DNA of 48,490 nt from Streptomyces sp. ISL-66. GTDB taxonomy: Bacteria; Actinomycetota; Actinomycetes; Streptomycetales; Streptomycetaceae. The number at the start of each line of letters is the position of its first letter. The stretch's first letter is position 1. Positions 1 through 7,748 of this stretch are shown here, piece after piece. The notes under the pieces are model-generated. The model was not told the DNA's origin and did no database searches. It was given only the letters and a program-made list of their open reading frames with translations. The DNA is taken from positions 1-48,490 of the forward strand of contig NZ_JAGGOW010000109.1 in NCBI RefSeq assembly GCF_018614135.1, in the 5' to 3' direction. The position numbers and the translations under genes are program-made.

Positions 1-1
1 G

Positions 2-670
2 GCCAACGCCGCCGCGCGGGCCGTCGCCGACGCCCGCCCGCAGGCCCCCGCGCGTGCCGCGCGCGGAGCCGAGCGCGACGGCCTCCAGGGCCTGCCCGAC
101 GTCAGCGAGCGGACCCGCGCGAAGATCCCCGCGGACGCCCGTCAGCTCGTCCTCGTCACCGGGAAGGCGCGGGACTCCTCCGAGTCCACCGCGGCCCTGT
201 ACACGCGCCCGGCGGCCGGGGCCGACTGGGCGAAGAGCGCGAGCTGGCCCGCGCGGAACGGGGCGAAGGGCTGGTCCACGGAGCGCACGTACGGGGACCT
301 GACCTCCCCAGAGGGAGTGTTCGCGCTCACCGACGCGGGCGGGCTGCTGGCGAAGCCGCCGGGCACGAAGTTCCCGTACGACCAGGACGACTCCTTCGTG
401 GCGACCGGGCGCGGGGTGGAGGGCGAGTCCCTGCGGGGTTCCTTCGACTACGTCATCGCCATCGATTTCAACCGCAAGCCGGGGGTGAGCCCGCTCGACC
501 CGACGAAGCCGGAGGGCGAGGACAAGGGCGGCAACATCTGGCTCCACGTGGACCACGACGGCCCCTCACAGGGCTGCGTGGGCATCCCGAAGGACGCGAT
601 GAAGAAGGTCCTGGAGACCCTCGACCCGGCGGCGAAACCGGTCATCGTGATGGGCCCGAAGGGCTTCTGA
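2..670 (+). CDS. L,D-transpeptidase-like protein, 5' truncated by window edge
   Basis: The reading frame is open from base 2 to a TGA at 668-670, so only the C-terminal ~222 residues are present. The last ~110 residues carry an HVDHDGPSQGCVGIP stretch, which fits the H-x14-17-S-x-G-C signature of YkuD-type L,D-transpeptidases; the Cys is the expected nucleophile for 3-3 peptidoglycan cross-links. Upstream is an Ala/Arg-rich stretch and a Trp-containing segment (DWAKSASWPARNG) like those seen in Streptomyces secreted L,D-transpeptidase family proteins. The N-terminus and any signal peptide lie outside the window. The GTG at 317 is an internal codon rather than a start, because the frame and codon bias continue upstream. 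Family assignment rests on the His/Cys motif; the substrate is inferred. Confidence 0.75.
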   Translation, partial: ANAAARAVADARPQAPARAARGAERDGLQGLPDVSERTRAKIPADARQLVLVTGKARDSSESTAALYTRPAAGADWAKSASWPARNGAKGWSTERTYGDLTSPEGVFALTDAGGLLAKPPGTKFPYDQDDSFVATGRGVEGESLRGSFDYVIAIDFNRKPGVSPLDPTKPEGEDKGGNIWLHVDHDGPSQGCVGIPKDAMKKVLETLDPAAKPVIVMGPKGF

Positions 671-983
671 GCCGCCGCATCCGACCGCCCCCGCATCTGA
701 CCGCCGTCCGCATCCGACCGCCGCCCGCATCCGCCCGCCGCCGGCCCGCCCGGCCGGCCCGTCACGTCACGGATTCGGAGTCCTCGATCAGCGCTCGGAG
801 CGGTCGCGCTCCAGCTGTTGTCCGGTCCGTGCCGCCGCTCCCGGGCCCGCCCGCCGCCTCGCGTCCTGCCGGCCGTCTTGCCGGCCGTCTCGTCCGCCCC
901 CTTGCCTGACGGACCGTCAGCTATGACGATGGCCCGGCACCGGTATGACGAATCGGCAGGCGAGGACGAGGCGGTTACGGCCC
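671..983. other. Intergenic region with short direct repeats and one operator
   Basis: No gene is supported here. At about 674-742 a GC-rich unit of the form CCGCATCCGACCG recurs four times with small changes. The only other notable signal is the 15-bp palindrome at 906-920. Confidence 0.6.
906..920. promoter_or_regulatory. Palindromic operator CTGACG-GAC-CGTCAG
   Basis: Perfect 6-bp arms separated by 3 bp, 63 bp upstream of the LLM start at 984. The same palindrome appears at 2755-2769 (one mismatch), 2816-2830 and 26042-26056. Its size and symmetry fit a TetR-family operator (inference). Confidence 0.7.
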
Positions 984-1931
984 ATGGCGCGCGTGTTTCC
1001 GGAAGGTCGGCTGGTCTACGGGATGCAGCTCCCGATCCAGTCGCAGAGCACCATCTACGCCGAGCCCTGGGAGGCGGCGGCCGGCGCGGCCGATCTCGCC
1101 GCGGTCGCGCGGGCGGCCGACCGGGCCGGCTTCGGCTACCTCGCCACGTGCGACCACGTGGCCATCCCGCGGCGACTGGCCGGCCCCATGAGCACCGTCT
1201 GGTACGACCCGGTGGCCACCCTCTCCTTCCTGGCGGGGATCACCGAGAACGTCCGGCTGCTGAGCCACGTGGCGATCCTGGGCCTGCGCCACCCGCTGCT
1301 CAGCGCCAAGCAGTACGCGACCGTCGACCACCTCTCCGGCGGCCGGCTGATCCTCGGCGTCGGCGCCGGGCACGTGCAGGAGGAGTTCGAGGTCCTCGGG
1401 GTCGACTTCGCGGGCCGCGGGGCGGTGCTCGACGAGACCCTCGACGCCCTGCGCGCGGCCCTCGGGCCGGAGGAGTACCCGGAGTTCGAGGGCGAGCTGT
1501 TCTCCTTCAGGGACCTCGGGCAGCTGCCCCGCCCCGCCCAGGCGCGCATCCCCGTCTGGGTCGGCGGATCCTCGCCCGCCGCCGTCCGCCGGGCCGCCGT
1601 GCGCGGCGACGGCTGGCTTCCGCAGGGCGACCCGCGCGACGAGCTCTCGGGGCGGATCGCCCGGATCAAGGAGCTCCGCGAGCGGGCCGGGGTCACCGGC
1701 CCCATCGAGTTCGGCGCGATCACGGAGCCGCTCTACGTCGGCGAGCCCGGCTGGGACACCGGCCGCCGCACCCTCACCGGCAAGGCGGAGGCGCTCGCCG
1801 AGTCGCTGCGCGCGTACAAGGCGCTCGGAGTCGACCAGATCCAGGTCCGCTTCCGCAGTCGCGACCGCGGCGAACTCATCGACCAGATCACGGCGTTCGG
1901 GTCCGAAGTGGGCCCCCTACTCAACGACTAG
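984..1931 (+). CDS. LLM class (F420-dependent) oxidoreductase
   Basis: A 315-residue luciferase-like monooxygenase family protein with a TIM-barrel pattern: GYLATCDHVAIP near the N-terminus, LSGGRLILGVGAGH at about residues 120-133 and a central VPVWVGGSS-like strand. Such enzymes use reduced F420 or FMN; the substrate is unknown. The start at 984 is preferred because family members begin shortly before the VYGMQLPI strand. An in-frame ATG at 945 would add 13 residues including a rare TTA leucine codon (975-977), but has no clear ribosome binding site. The SDR gene follows after 17 bp, so the two are probably co-transcribed, and the operator at 906-920 lies just upstream. Confidence 0.85.
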   Translation: MARVFPEGRLVYGMQLPIQSQSTIYAEPWEAAAGAADLAAVARAADRAGFGYLATCDHVAIPRRLAGPMSTVWYDPVATLSFLAGITENVRLLSHVAILGLRHPLLSAKQYATVDHLSGGRLILGVGAGHVQEEFEVLGVDFAGRGAVLDETLDALRAALGPEEYPEFEGELFSFRDLGQLPRPAQARIPVWVGGSSPAAVRRAAVRGDGWLPQGDPRDELSGRIARIKELRERAGVTGPIEFGAITEPLYVGEPGWDTGRRTLTGKAEALAESLRAYKALGVDQIQVRFRSRDRGELIDQITAFGSEVGPLLND

Positions 1932-1948
1932 CCACTTAGGGGCAACGC

Positions 1949-2743
1949 ATGGGCAAGCCAGGCAAGCTGGACGGACGCGTCGTCATCATCACCGGTGCGG
2001 CGCGCGGCCAGGGCGAGCAGGAGGCCCGCCTCTTCGCCGCCGAGGGAGCCAAGGTGCTCCTCGGCGACGTACTGGACGAGCAGGGCGCGGCGGTGGCCAA
2101 GGACATGGGCGAGGACCGGGCCCGGTACGTACGGATGGACGTGAGCCGCGAGGAGGACTGGGCGGCCGCCGTCGCCGCGGCGAAGGAGGCCTTCGGCCCG
2201 GTGAACGGCCTGGTCAACAACGCGGGCATCCTGCGCTTCAACGAGCTGACCTCGACGCCGCTGGAGGAGTTCCAGCAGGTGGTCCAGGTCAACCAGGTGG
2301 GCGCCTTCCTCGGCATCAAGACGGTGGCCCCCGAGATCGAGGCGGCCGGCGGCGGCACGATCGTCAACACCTCCTCGTACACGGGCCTGACGGGCATGGC
2401 CTACGTGGGCGCGTACGCGGCGACCAAGGCGGCGATCCTCGGCCTGACCCGGGTGGCGGCGCTGGAGCTGGCGGCGAAGAACATCCGGGTCAACGCGATG
2501 TGCCCGGGGGCCGTGGACACCCCCATGGCCAACCCGGGGCTGCTGGACCCGGAGAACATGACCGACGAGGCCCGCGACGCCATGGCGGAGCTCTACAAGC
2601 GCGTGGTGCCGATGGGGCGGGTGGGTCGGCCCGAGGAGATCGCGAAGCTGGCGCTGTTCCTGACGAGCGAGGACTCCTCGTACATCACCGGCCAGCCCTT
2701 CGTGATCGACGGTGGCTGGATGGCGGGCGTCAGCATCTTCTGA
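1949..2743 (+). CDS. SDR family NAD(P)-dependent oxidoreductase
   Basis: A 264-residue classical short-chain dehydrogenase. Visible motifs are the cofactor loop TGAARGQG (15-22), NNAG (90-93), catalytic Ser at about 142-143, Tyr156 and Lys160 in YAATK, and the family C-terminus ITGQPFVIDGGW. The sequence is of the 3-alpha(20-beta)-hydroxysteroid dehydrogenase-like type, but the substrate cannot be read from it. AGGGG six bases before the ATG serves as ribosome binding site. It follows the LLM gene by 17 bp, suggesting that alcohol/ketone interconversion belongs to the same pathway as the flavin- or deazaflavin-dependent step. Confidence 0.92.
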   Translation: MGKPGKLDGRVVIITGAARGQGEQEARLFAAEGAKVLLGDVLDEQGAAVAKDMGEDRARYVRMDVSREEDWAAAVAAAKEAFGPVNGLVNNAGILRFNELTSTPLEEFQQVVQVNQVGAFLGIKTVAPEIEAAGGGTIVNTSSYTGLTGMAYVGAYAATKAAILGLTRVAALELAAKNIRVNAMCPGAVDTPMANPGLLDPENMTDEARDAMAELYKRVVPMGRVGRPEEIAKLALFLTSEDSSYITGQPFVIDGGWMAGVSIF

Positions 2744-2754
2744 CCGGGGCTCAT

Positions 2755-2769
2755 CTGATGGGGCGTCAG
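2755..2769. promoter_or_regulatory. Operator copy CTGATG-GGG-CGTCAG
   Basis: One mismatch in the left arm relative to the consensus CTGACG-N3-CGTCAG. It lies 12 bp after the SDR stop codon and 61 bp (centre to centre) from the second site at 2816-2830. TTGACG at 2773-2778 could be the -35 box of a promoter between the two. Confidence 0.6.
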
Positions 2770-2815
2770 GTATTGACGCTCCGGCCCCCGCGATGGAACA
2801 GTCGTGACATCGAAT

Positions 2816-2830
2816 CTGACGCCACGTCAG
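2816..2830. promoter_or_regulatory. Operator copy CTGACG-CCA-CGTCAG
   Basis: Perfect 6-bp inverted arms with a 3-bp spacer, 23 bp before the LLM start at 2854. Together with 2755-2769 it forms a double operator in the 110-bp gap between the SDR and LLM genes. Confidence 0.7.
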
Positions 2831-2853
2831 AAAGAGAAGGACGGTGAACCCCC

Positions 2854-3975
2854 TTGGAATTCGGGCTCTTTGTGCAGGGATACGTGCCTGAGGCGCGGTC
2901 CAAGGTCGACCCCGAGGCAGAGCACAAGGCGCTGATCGAGGAGACCGAGTACGTCATTCAGGCGGACAAGTCCAACTTCAAGTACGCCTGGGCCTCCGAG
3001 CACCACTTCCTGGAGGAGTACTCGCACCTTTCGGCGAACGAGGTGTTCCTCGGGTACCTCGCTCACGCCACCGAGCGCATCCACCTCGGATCCGGCATCT
3101 TCAACCCGCTGGCCCCGGTCAATCACCCGGTCAAGGTGGCCGAGAAGGTCGCCATGCTCGACCACCTCTCCAAGGGGCGCTTCGAGTTCGGCACCGGCCG
3201 CGGCGCCGGCAGCCACGAGATCCTCGGGTTCCTTCCCGGCATCGAGGACATGAACGGCACCAAGGAGATCTGGGAAGAGACCATCGGCGAATTCCCCAAG
3301 ATGTTCCTCCAGGAGGAGTACGAGGGGTTCCAGGGCAAGCACTGGTCGCTCCCGCCACGGAAGATCTTCCCCAAGCCGTACGGCAAGGCCCACCCGGCCA
3401 TGTGGTACGCCGCCGGCTCGCCCTCCTCGTACGCCATGGCCGCCAAGAAGGGCCTCGGCGTCCTCGGCTTCAGCGTCCAGAAGGTCTCCGACATGGCCTG
3501 GGTGCTGGAGCAGTACAAGACCGCGATCCAGGAGGCGAAGGCCATCGGCGCCTTCGTCAACGACAACGTCATGGTGACCTCGACCGCGATCTGCGCCGAG
3601 ACCCACGACAAGGCCGTCGAGATCGCCGTCAACGCCAACATGAACCGCTTCCAGTCGCTGGTCTTCCGCTACCACGACACCTTCCCGCGGCCCGAGGCCA
3701 TCCCGGAGTGGCCCGAAACGCTGCCCGAGTACAACGCGGAGATCATCGAGCTGCTGATCGCCGAGGAGCTGCTGATCTGCGGCGACCCGTCCGAGGTCCG
3801 CGCGCAGTGCAAGCGCTGGGAGGAGGCCGGCGCCGACCAGCTCTCCTTCGGCCTGCCGACCGGAGTCTCGTACGAGGACACGATGACCACCATCAAGCTC
3901 ATCGGCGAGCACGTGATCCCGCACATCGACACCGACCCGGTCCACCGCACCACGCGGTTCCGCGAAAGCGCGTAG
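2854..3975 (+). CDS. LLM class flavin/F420-dependent oxidoreductase
   Basis: A 373-residue luciferase-like protein beginning MEFGLFVQGYVPEARSK. It has ASEHHFLEEYSH (bacterial luciferase alpha-like EHH motif), LGSGIFNPLAPVNHPVKVAEKVA, and LSKGRFEFGTGRGAG at about 107-121. Size and motifs match the larger FMN-type LLM enzymes more than the ~300-residue F420 group. TTG at 2854 is taken as start because the first strand begins immediately; GAGAAGGA at about 2834-2841 is a somewhat distant ribosome binding site. The GTG at 2844 is better spaced but in another frame and leads to an early stop. Two operator palindromes precede it, so expression is probably controlled separately from the SDR as well as with it. 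Confidence 0.87.
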   Translation: MEFGLFVQGYVPEARSKVDPEAEHKALIEETEYVIQADKSNFKYAWASEHHFLEEYSHLSANEVFLGYLAHATERIHLGSGIFNPLAPVNHPVKVAEKVAMLDHLSKGRFEFGTGRGAGSHEILGFLPGIEDMNGTKEIWEETIGEFPKMFLQEEYEGFQGKHWSLPPRKIFPKPYGKAHPAMWYAAGSPSSYAMAAKKGLGVLGFSVQKVSDMAWVLEQYKTAIQEAKAIGAFVNDNVMVTSTAICAETHDKAVEIAVNANMNRFQSLVFRYHDTFPRPEAIPEWPETLPEYNAEIIELLIAEELLICGDPSEVRAQCKRWEEAGADQLSFGLPTGVSYEDTMTTIKLIGEHVIPHIDTDPVHRTTRFRESA

Positions 3976-3987
3976 CCGCCCGGGGAA

Positions 3988-4019
3988 CGGGGGCGGCGTC
4001 TTCCCGGACCGCCGCCCCG
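3988..4019 (+). terminator. GC-rich hairpin after LLM gene
   Basis: GGGGGCGGCG and CCGCCGCCCC pair almost completely around a ~10-nt loop, starting about 12 bp after the stop codon at 3975. No U-tract follows, as is common for Streptomyces terminators. Confidence 0.5.
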
Positions 4020-4102
4020 CAACCGGCCCCGGCCGGAGGTCGTACGGGGCCCGCGGCCCCCGGACCCCCGACCGGGGCCCTCGGCGGCCCACCCCGCGCC
4101 AC

Positions 4103-4157
4103 CGCAAAATCCAGCCCCGCCGGCGTTTGAGGCGCGGGGTCTGGGGCGGAGCCCCAG
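4103..4157. repeat. Dispersed Streptomyces intergenic repeat, copy 1
   Basis: Holds AATCCAGCCCCGCCGGCG, TTTGAGGCGCGGGG and TCTGGGGCGGAGCCCCAG. Its reverse complement recurs at about 26187-26252. This GC-rich element is familiar from many Streptomyces intergenic regions; its role is unknown. Confidence 0.65.
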
Positions 4158-4229
4158 GAGCGGCGCCGCACACGCACCCCGCACCCCCGCACCCCGCACC
4201 GCTACGCGAACACCGGCAGAAGGGACGTC

Positions 4230-5969
4230 ATGCTCGACCACCTGATCAAGGGCGCCACCGTCGTGGACGGCACCGGCGCACCCGCCCGCATCGCCGACGT
4301 CGGCCTGCGCGACGGCCGGATAGCCGTCATAGCCCCGCCGGGAACCGTCACCGAAGAGGCCCGGACCAGCGAGGACGCGACCGGCCTCGTCCTGACCCCC
4401 GGGTTCATCGACCCGCACACGCACTACGACGCCCAGCTGTTCTGGGACCCCTACGCGACCCCCTCCATGAACCACGGAGTGACCACCGTCGCGGGCGGCA
4501 ACTGCGGATTCACCCTGGCGCCCCTCAACCCGGCCCGCCCCGAGGACGCCGACTACACCCGCCGCATGATGAGCAAGGTCGAGGGCATGGCCCTGGCGGC
4601 CCTCGAAGAAGGCGTCGACTGGACCTGGTCCACCTTCGGCGAGTACCTCGACGCGCTCGACGGCCGGATCGCCGTCAACGCCGGGTTCATGGTCGGCCAC
4701 TGCGCGCTGCGCCGGCACGTGATGGGCGAGGACGCCGTCGGCGGACAGCCCACCCCCGAACAGATGCGGGCGATGCTCGACCTGTTCCACGACGCCATGA
4801 ACGCCGGTGCCTGGGGCCTGTCGACCACCCAGTCCTCCACGCACTCCGACGGCTCCGGCGCCCCCGTGGCCTCCCGGCACGCCCGGCCCGCCGAACTCCT
4901 CGCCCTCTCCCGGGCGGTCTCCGAACACGAGGGCACCCAGCTCGAAGCCATCGTCGCGGGCTGCCTCGACCAGTTCGCGGACGAGGAGATCGACCTCTTC
5001 GTCGAGATGAGCGCGGCCGCCGGACGCCCGTTGAACTGGAACGTCCTGACCATCGACGCCTCCGTCCCCGAGCGCGTGCCGCGCCAGCTCGTCCCGAGCG
5101 AGCGCGCCCGCAAGGCGGGCGGCCGCATCGTGGCGCTCACCATGCCGATCCTGACGCCCATGAACATGTCGCTCGGCACGTTCTGCGCGCTCAACCTCAT
5201 CCCCGGCTGGGGCGAGGTCCTCGCCCTGCCCGTCCCGGAGCGGATCGCGAGACTGCGCGACGCCGGCGTACGGGCCGAGATGCTGCGCCGCGCCGACAGC
5301 AAGGAGGCCGGGGTCTTCCGGCGCCTGGCCAACTTCGGGCGCTACGTCATCGGCGACACCTACAGCGAGGCGAACGAGGGCCTGTCCGGCCGCGTGGTCA
5401 ACGACATCGCGGCCGAACGCGGCCAGGACGCCTTCCACTGCCTGGTGGAGATCTGCGCCAACGACGACCTGCGCACGGTGCTCTGGCCCATGCCCACCGA
5501 CAACGACCCGGCGAGCTGGGCACTGCGCGCCGAGACCTGGCAGCACGAGGACGTCATGCTCGGCGGCTCCGACGCGGGCGCCCACCTGGACCGCATGTGC
5601 GGGGCCCCGTACACGACCCGCTTCCTCGGGGACTGCCTGCGCGGCCGCAAGCTGGTCCCGCTGGAGCAGGCGGTGCGGATGCTCACGGACGACCCGGCCC
5701 AGCTGTTCGGGCTGCGCGAGCGCGGCCGGATCACCGAGGGGTTCCACGCGGACCTGGTGCTCTTCGACCCGCAGCGGATCGAGGCCGGACCGGCCACGCT
5801 CGTGCACGACCTGCCGGGGGACAGCCCGCGGCTGGACGCGCGGGCGATCGGCATCGTGTCGGTGCGCGTCAACGGCGTGGAGACCATCCGCGACGACGAG
5901 ATCACGGGGGCGGTCCCCGGGATCGTGCTCCGTTCGGGCCGGGACACGAGGACGGTGAGCACCCGATGA
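4230..5969 (+). CDS. N-acyl-D-amino-acid deacylase-like amidohydrolase
   Basis: A 579-residue amidohydrolase-superfamily protein. The metal-binding HxH occurs in FIDPHTHYDAQ (His63, His65), followed by VTTVAGGNCGF, the region around GHCALRRHVMG, and GGSDAGAHLDRMCGAP at about 447-462 carrying the late catalytic Asp. The C-terminal GFHADLVLFDP is the usual beta-sandwich strand. Members hydrolyse N-acyl bonds of D-amino acids or related amides. GAAGGGA precedes the ATG. The last four bases (ATGA) overlap the aldehyde dehydrogenase start, so translation is coupled, suggesting an amide hydrolysed here feeds an aldehyde oxidation step. The exact substrate is not inferable. Confidence 0.88.
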   Translation: MLDHLIKGATVVDGTGAPARIADVGLRDGRIAVIAPPGTVTEEARTSEDATGLVLTPGFIDPHTHYDAQLFWDPYATPSMNHGVTTVAGGNCGFTLAPLNPARPEDADYTRRMMSKVEGMALAALEEGVDWTWSTFGEYLDALDGRIAVNAGFMVGHCALRRHVMGEDAVGGQPTPEQMRAMLDLFHDAMNAGAWGLSTTQSSTHSDGSGAPVASRHARPAELLALSRAVSEHEGTQLEAIVAGCLDQFADEEIDLFVEMSAAAGRPLNWNVLTIDASVPERVPRQLVPSERARKAGGRIVALTMPILTPMNMSLGTFCALNLIPGWGEVLALPVPERIARLRDAGVRAEMLRRADSKEAGVFRRLANFGRYVIGDTYSEANEGLSGRVVNDIAAERGQDAFHCLVEICANDDLRTVLWPMPTDNDPASWALRAETWQHEDVMLGGSDAGAHLDRMCGAPYTTRFLGDCLRGRKLVPLEQAVRMLTDDPAQLFGLRERGRITEGFHADLVLFDPQRIEAGPATLVHDLPGDSPRLDARAIGIVSVRVNGVETIRDDEITGAVPGIVLRSGRDTRTVSTR

Positions 5970-7462
5970 GTCCGGGACGGCCCCAGCGGCTCTACATCGG
6001 CGGCGAGTGGGTCGAGCCGGCCGGTGGCCACTACGAGGTGGTCAACCCGGCGGACGAGTCCGTCGTCGGCCTGGCCCCCGAGGCCTCGCGCGCCCAGGTC
6101 GAGGACGCGGCGCGCGCCGCGGCCGAGGCCTTCGGCAGCTGGTCGCGTACGAGCCCCGAGGAGCGGGCCGCGATCCTGGACCGGGCCGCCGACATCATCC
6201 AGCGGGAGTACGAGCCGTGGGCGGCCCTGGCCCGGGCGGAGACGGGCGCCCCGACCGCGATCGCGCGCGGCATGCAGGTCGGCGTGGGCGTGGCGCGCTT
6301 CCGCCGGTACGCGAAGGGCGCGTTGGAGCCGGTCGAGCGCGGACTGCCGCCGCAGGTCACCGAGGCGGGCCCGATGGGCGCGGCGAGCGTGCTCGGCGCG
6401 CTGGAGGTGCGCCAGCCGGTCGGGGTCGTCACCTGCATCACCTCGTACAACAACCCGTGGGCCAACCCGGCGGGCAAGGTGGCCCCGGCGCTGGCCATGG
6501 GCAACACGGTGGTCGTCAAGCCGGCACCGCAGGACCCGCTGTCGGTGTTCCGGATGGCGGACGCCCTGCACGAGGCCGGGGTCCCGGCGGGCGTGGTGAA
6601 CGTGGTCTGCGGCACCTCGGTGGAGGTGGGCGAGGCGGCCGTGGACTCCCCGGACGTGGACATGGTGTCCTTCACCGGTTCCACCGGCGTCGGGCAGCGC
6701 ATCGCCGAGGTCTGCGGGCGCACGATGAAGCGGCAGCTGATGGAGCTGGGCGGCAAGGGCGCGGCGATCGTCCTCCCGGACGCCGACCTGGACGCGGCGG
6801 TGATGGGCATCGGCACCACCTTCTCCTTCTACTCCGGGCAGATCTGCACGGCTCCGACCCGGGTGATCGTGCACCGCTCGGTGTACGAGCAGCTGGTGGA
6901 GAAGCTGACGGGCTATCTGGCCTTCATGAAGGTCGGCGACCCGGCGGTGCGGGGCACGGTGGTGGGCCCGGTCATCTCGGCGGCGCACCGGGACCGCGTG
7001 GAGTCGTACGTGGAGCTGGGGAAGAAGGAGGGCGCGCGGATCGCCTTCGGCGGCGAGCGCCCGGTGGTCGGGGAGGGCGCGGCCGCGGGCAAGGGCTTCT
7101 ACGTGGCCCCGACCCTGCTGGTCGACTGCACCAACGACATGCGCGTGGTCCGGGAGGAGATCTTCGGACCGGTCGTCGTGGTCGTCCCCTTCGACGGTGA
7201 CGGCGACGGCGGCGAGGACGAGGCGGTGGCGCTGGCCAACGACAGCGACTTCGGCCTGATCAGCTACGTGTGGTCCGGGGACGCGGCGCGCGCCTTCCGG
7301 GTGGCGCGGCGGCTGCGGGCGGGCGGGGTCGGCGTCAACACCATCGGGCGGAACATGGAGGCGCCGTTCGGCGGCTTCAAGCGCAGCGGGGTGGGCCGGG
7401 ACGTGGGCTCGTACGCGCTGCACGCGTACAGCGAGATGCAGTCGATCGTCTGGTCGGGCTGA
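5966..7462 (+). CDS. Aldehyde dehydrogenase family protein
   Basis: A 498-residue NAD(P)-dependent aldehyde dehydrogenase. Visible are the Rossmann segment FTGSTGVGQRIAE, the general base Glu260 in MELGGKG, and the nucleophile Cys294 in SGQICTAP; their 34-residue spacing is canonical. EEIFGPVVVVVPFD and APFGGFKRSGVGRDVG complete the family signature. The open frame extends far upstream to 4127, antisense-free but out of phase with the amidohydrolase; the real start is the ATG at 5966, overlapping the preceding stop by 4 bp, and the protein then begins directly with the usual N-terminal YIGGEWVEP strand. Last gene of the catabolic cluster. Confidence 0.93.
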   Translation: MSPGRPQRLYIGGEWVEPAGGHYEVVNPADESVVGLAPEASRAQVEDAARAAAEAFGSWSRTSPEERAAILDRAADIIQREYEPWAALARAETGAPTAIARGMQVGVGVARFRRYAKGALEPVERGLPPQVTEAGPMGAASVLGALEVRQPVGVVTCITSYNNPWANPAGKVAPALAMGNTVVVKPAPQDPLSVFRMADALHEAGVPAGVVNVVCGTSVEVGEAAVDSPDVDMVSFTGSTGVGQRIAEVCGRTMKRQLMELGGKGAAIVLPDADLDAAVMGIGTTFSFYSGQICTAPTRVIVHRSVYEQLVEKLTGYLAFMKVGDPAVRGTVVGPVISAAHRDRVESYVELGKKEGARIAFGGERPVVGEGAAAGKGFYVAPTLLVDCTNDMRVVREEIFGPVVVVVPFDGDGDGGEDEAVALANDSDFGLISYVWSGDAARAFRVARRLRAGGVGVNTIGRNMEAPFGGFKRSGVGRDVGSYALHAYSEMQSIVWSG

Positions 7463-7748
7463 CGGCTGCGGGGCTGCGGGGCTGCGGGGCTGGGGGCGCC
7501 GGGGCGGGATCCGAGTCGGTGAAAGTCACACGGGAAAGCTTGGAAACGCCCAAAACGGACATGGCTGCGGTTTCCGCATATCGGAAGGTGATGTCCGCTG
7601 CCTGTTGAATCGCGCCCGGATGTGAAATGAACCTTGTATTGCGAGCTCGTTAAGCGTTTTCGGTTCAAGTTTCAAAGGCCATTCCGGCTGGATCTATGTG
7701 GACTCAAGTCCTCCAGATGTGGAAAACGCAGCGTCTACCGTCCTTCCC
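7463..7748. promoter_or_regulatory. Leader/promoter region before APC permease
   Basis: 286 bp without a gene and AT-richer than its surroundings after about 7515. It starts with three or four GGGGCTGC repeats (7466-7490). GGACAT (7557-7562) and ATGTCC (7591-7596) enclose a second inverted pair TTTCCG/CGGAAG, giving a two-part stem-loop. The segment TCTACCGTCCTTCCC just before the ATG lacks a Shine-Dalgarno sequence. Confidence 0.4.

Noticed and set aside
3669..5807. 712-codon open frame on the minus strand
   Set aside because: Antisense shadow of the amidohydrolase and LLM genes; Gly/Arg/Val-rich composition, no motifs, no ribosome binding site.
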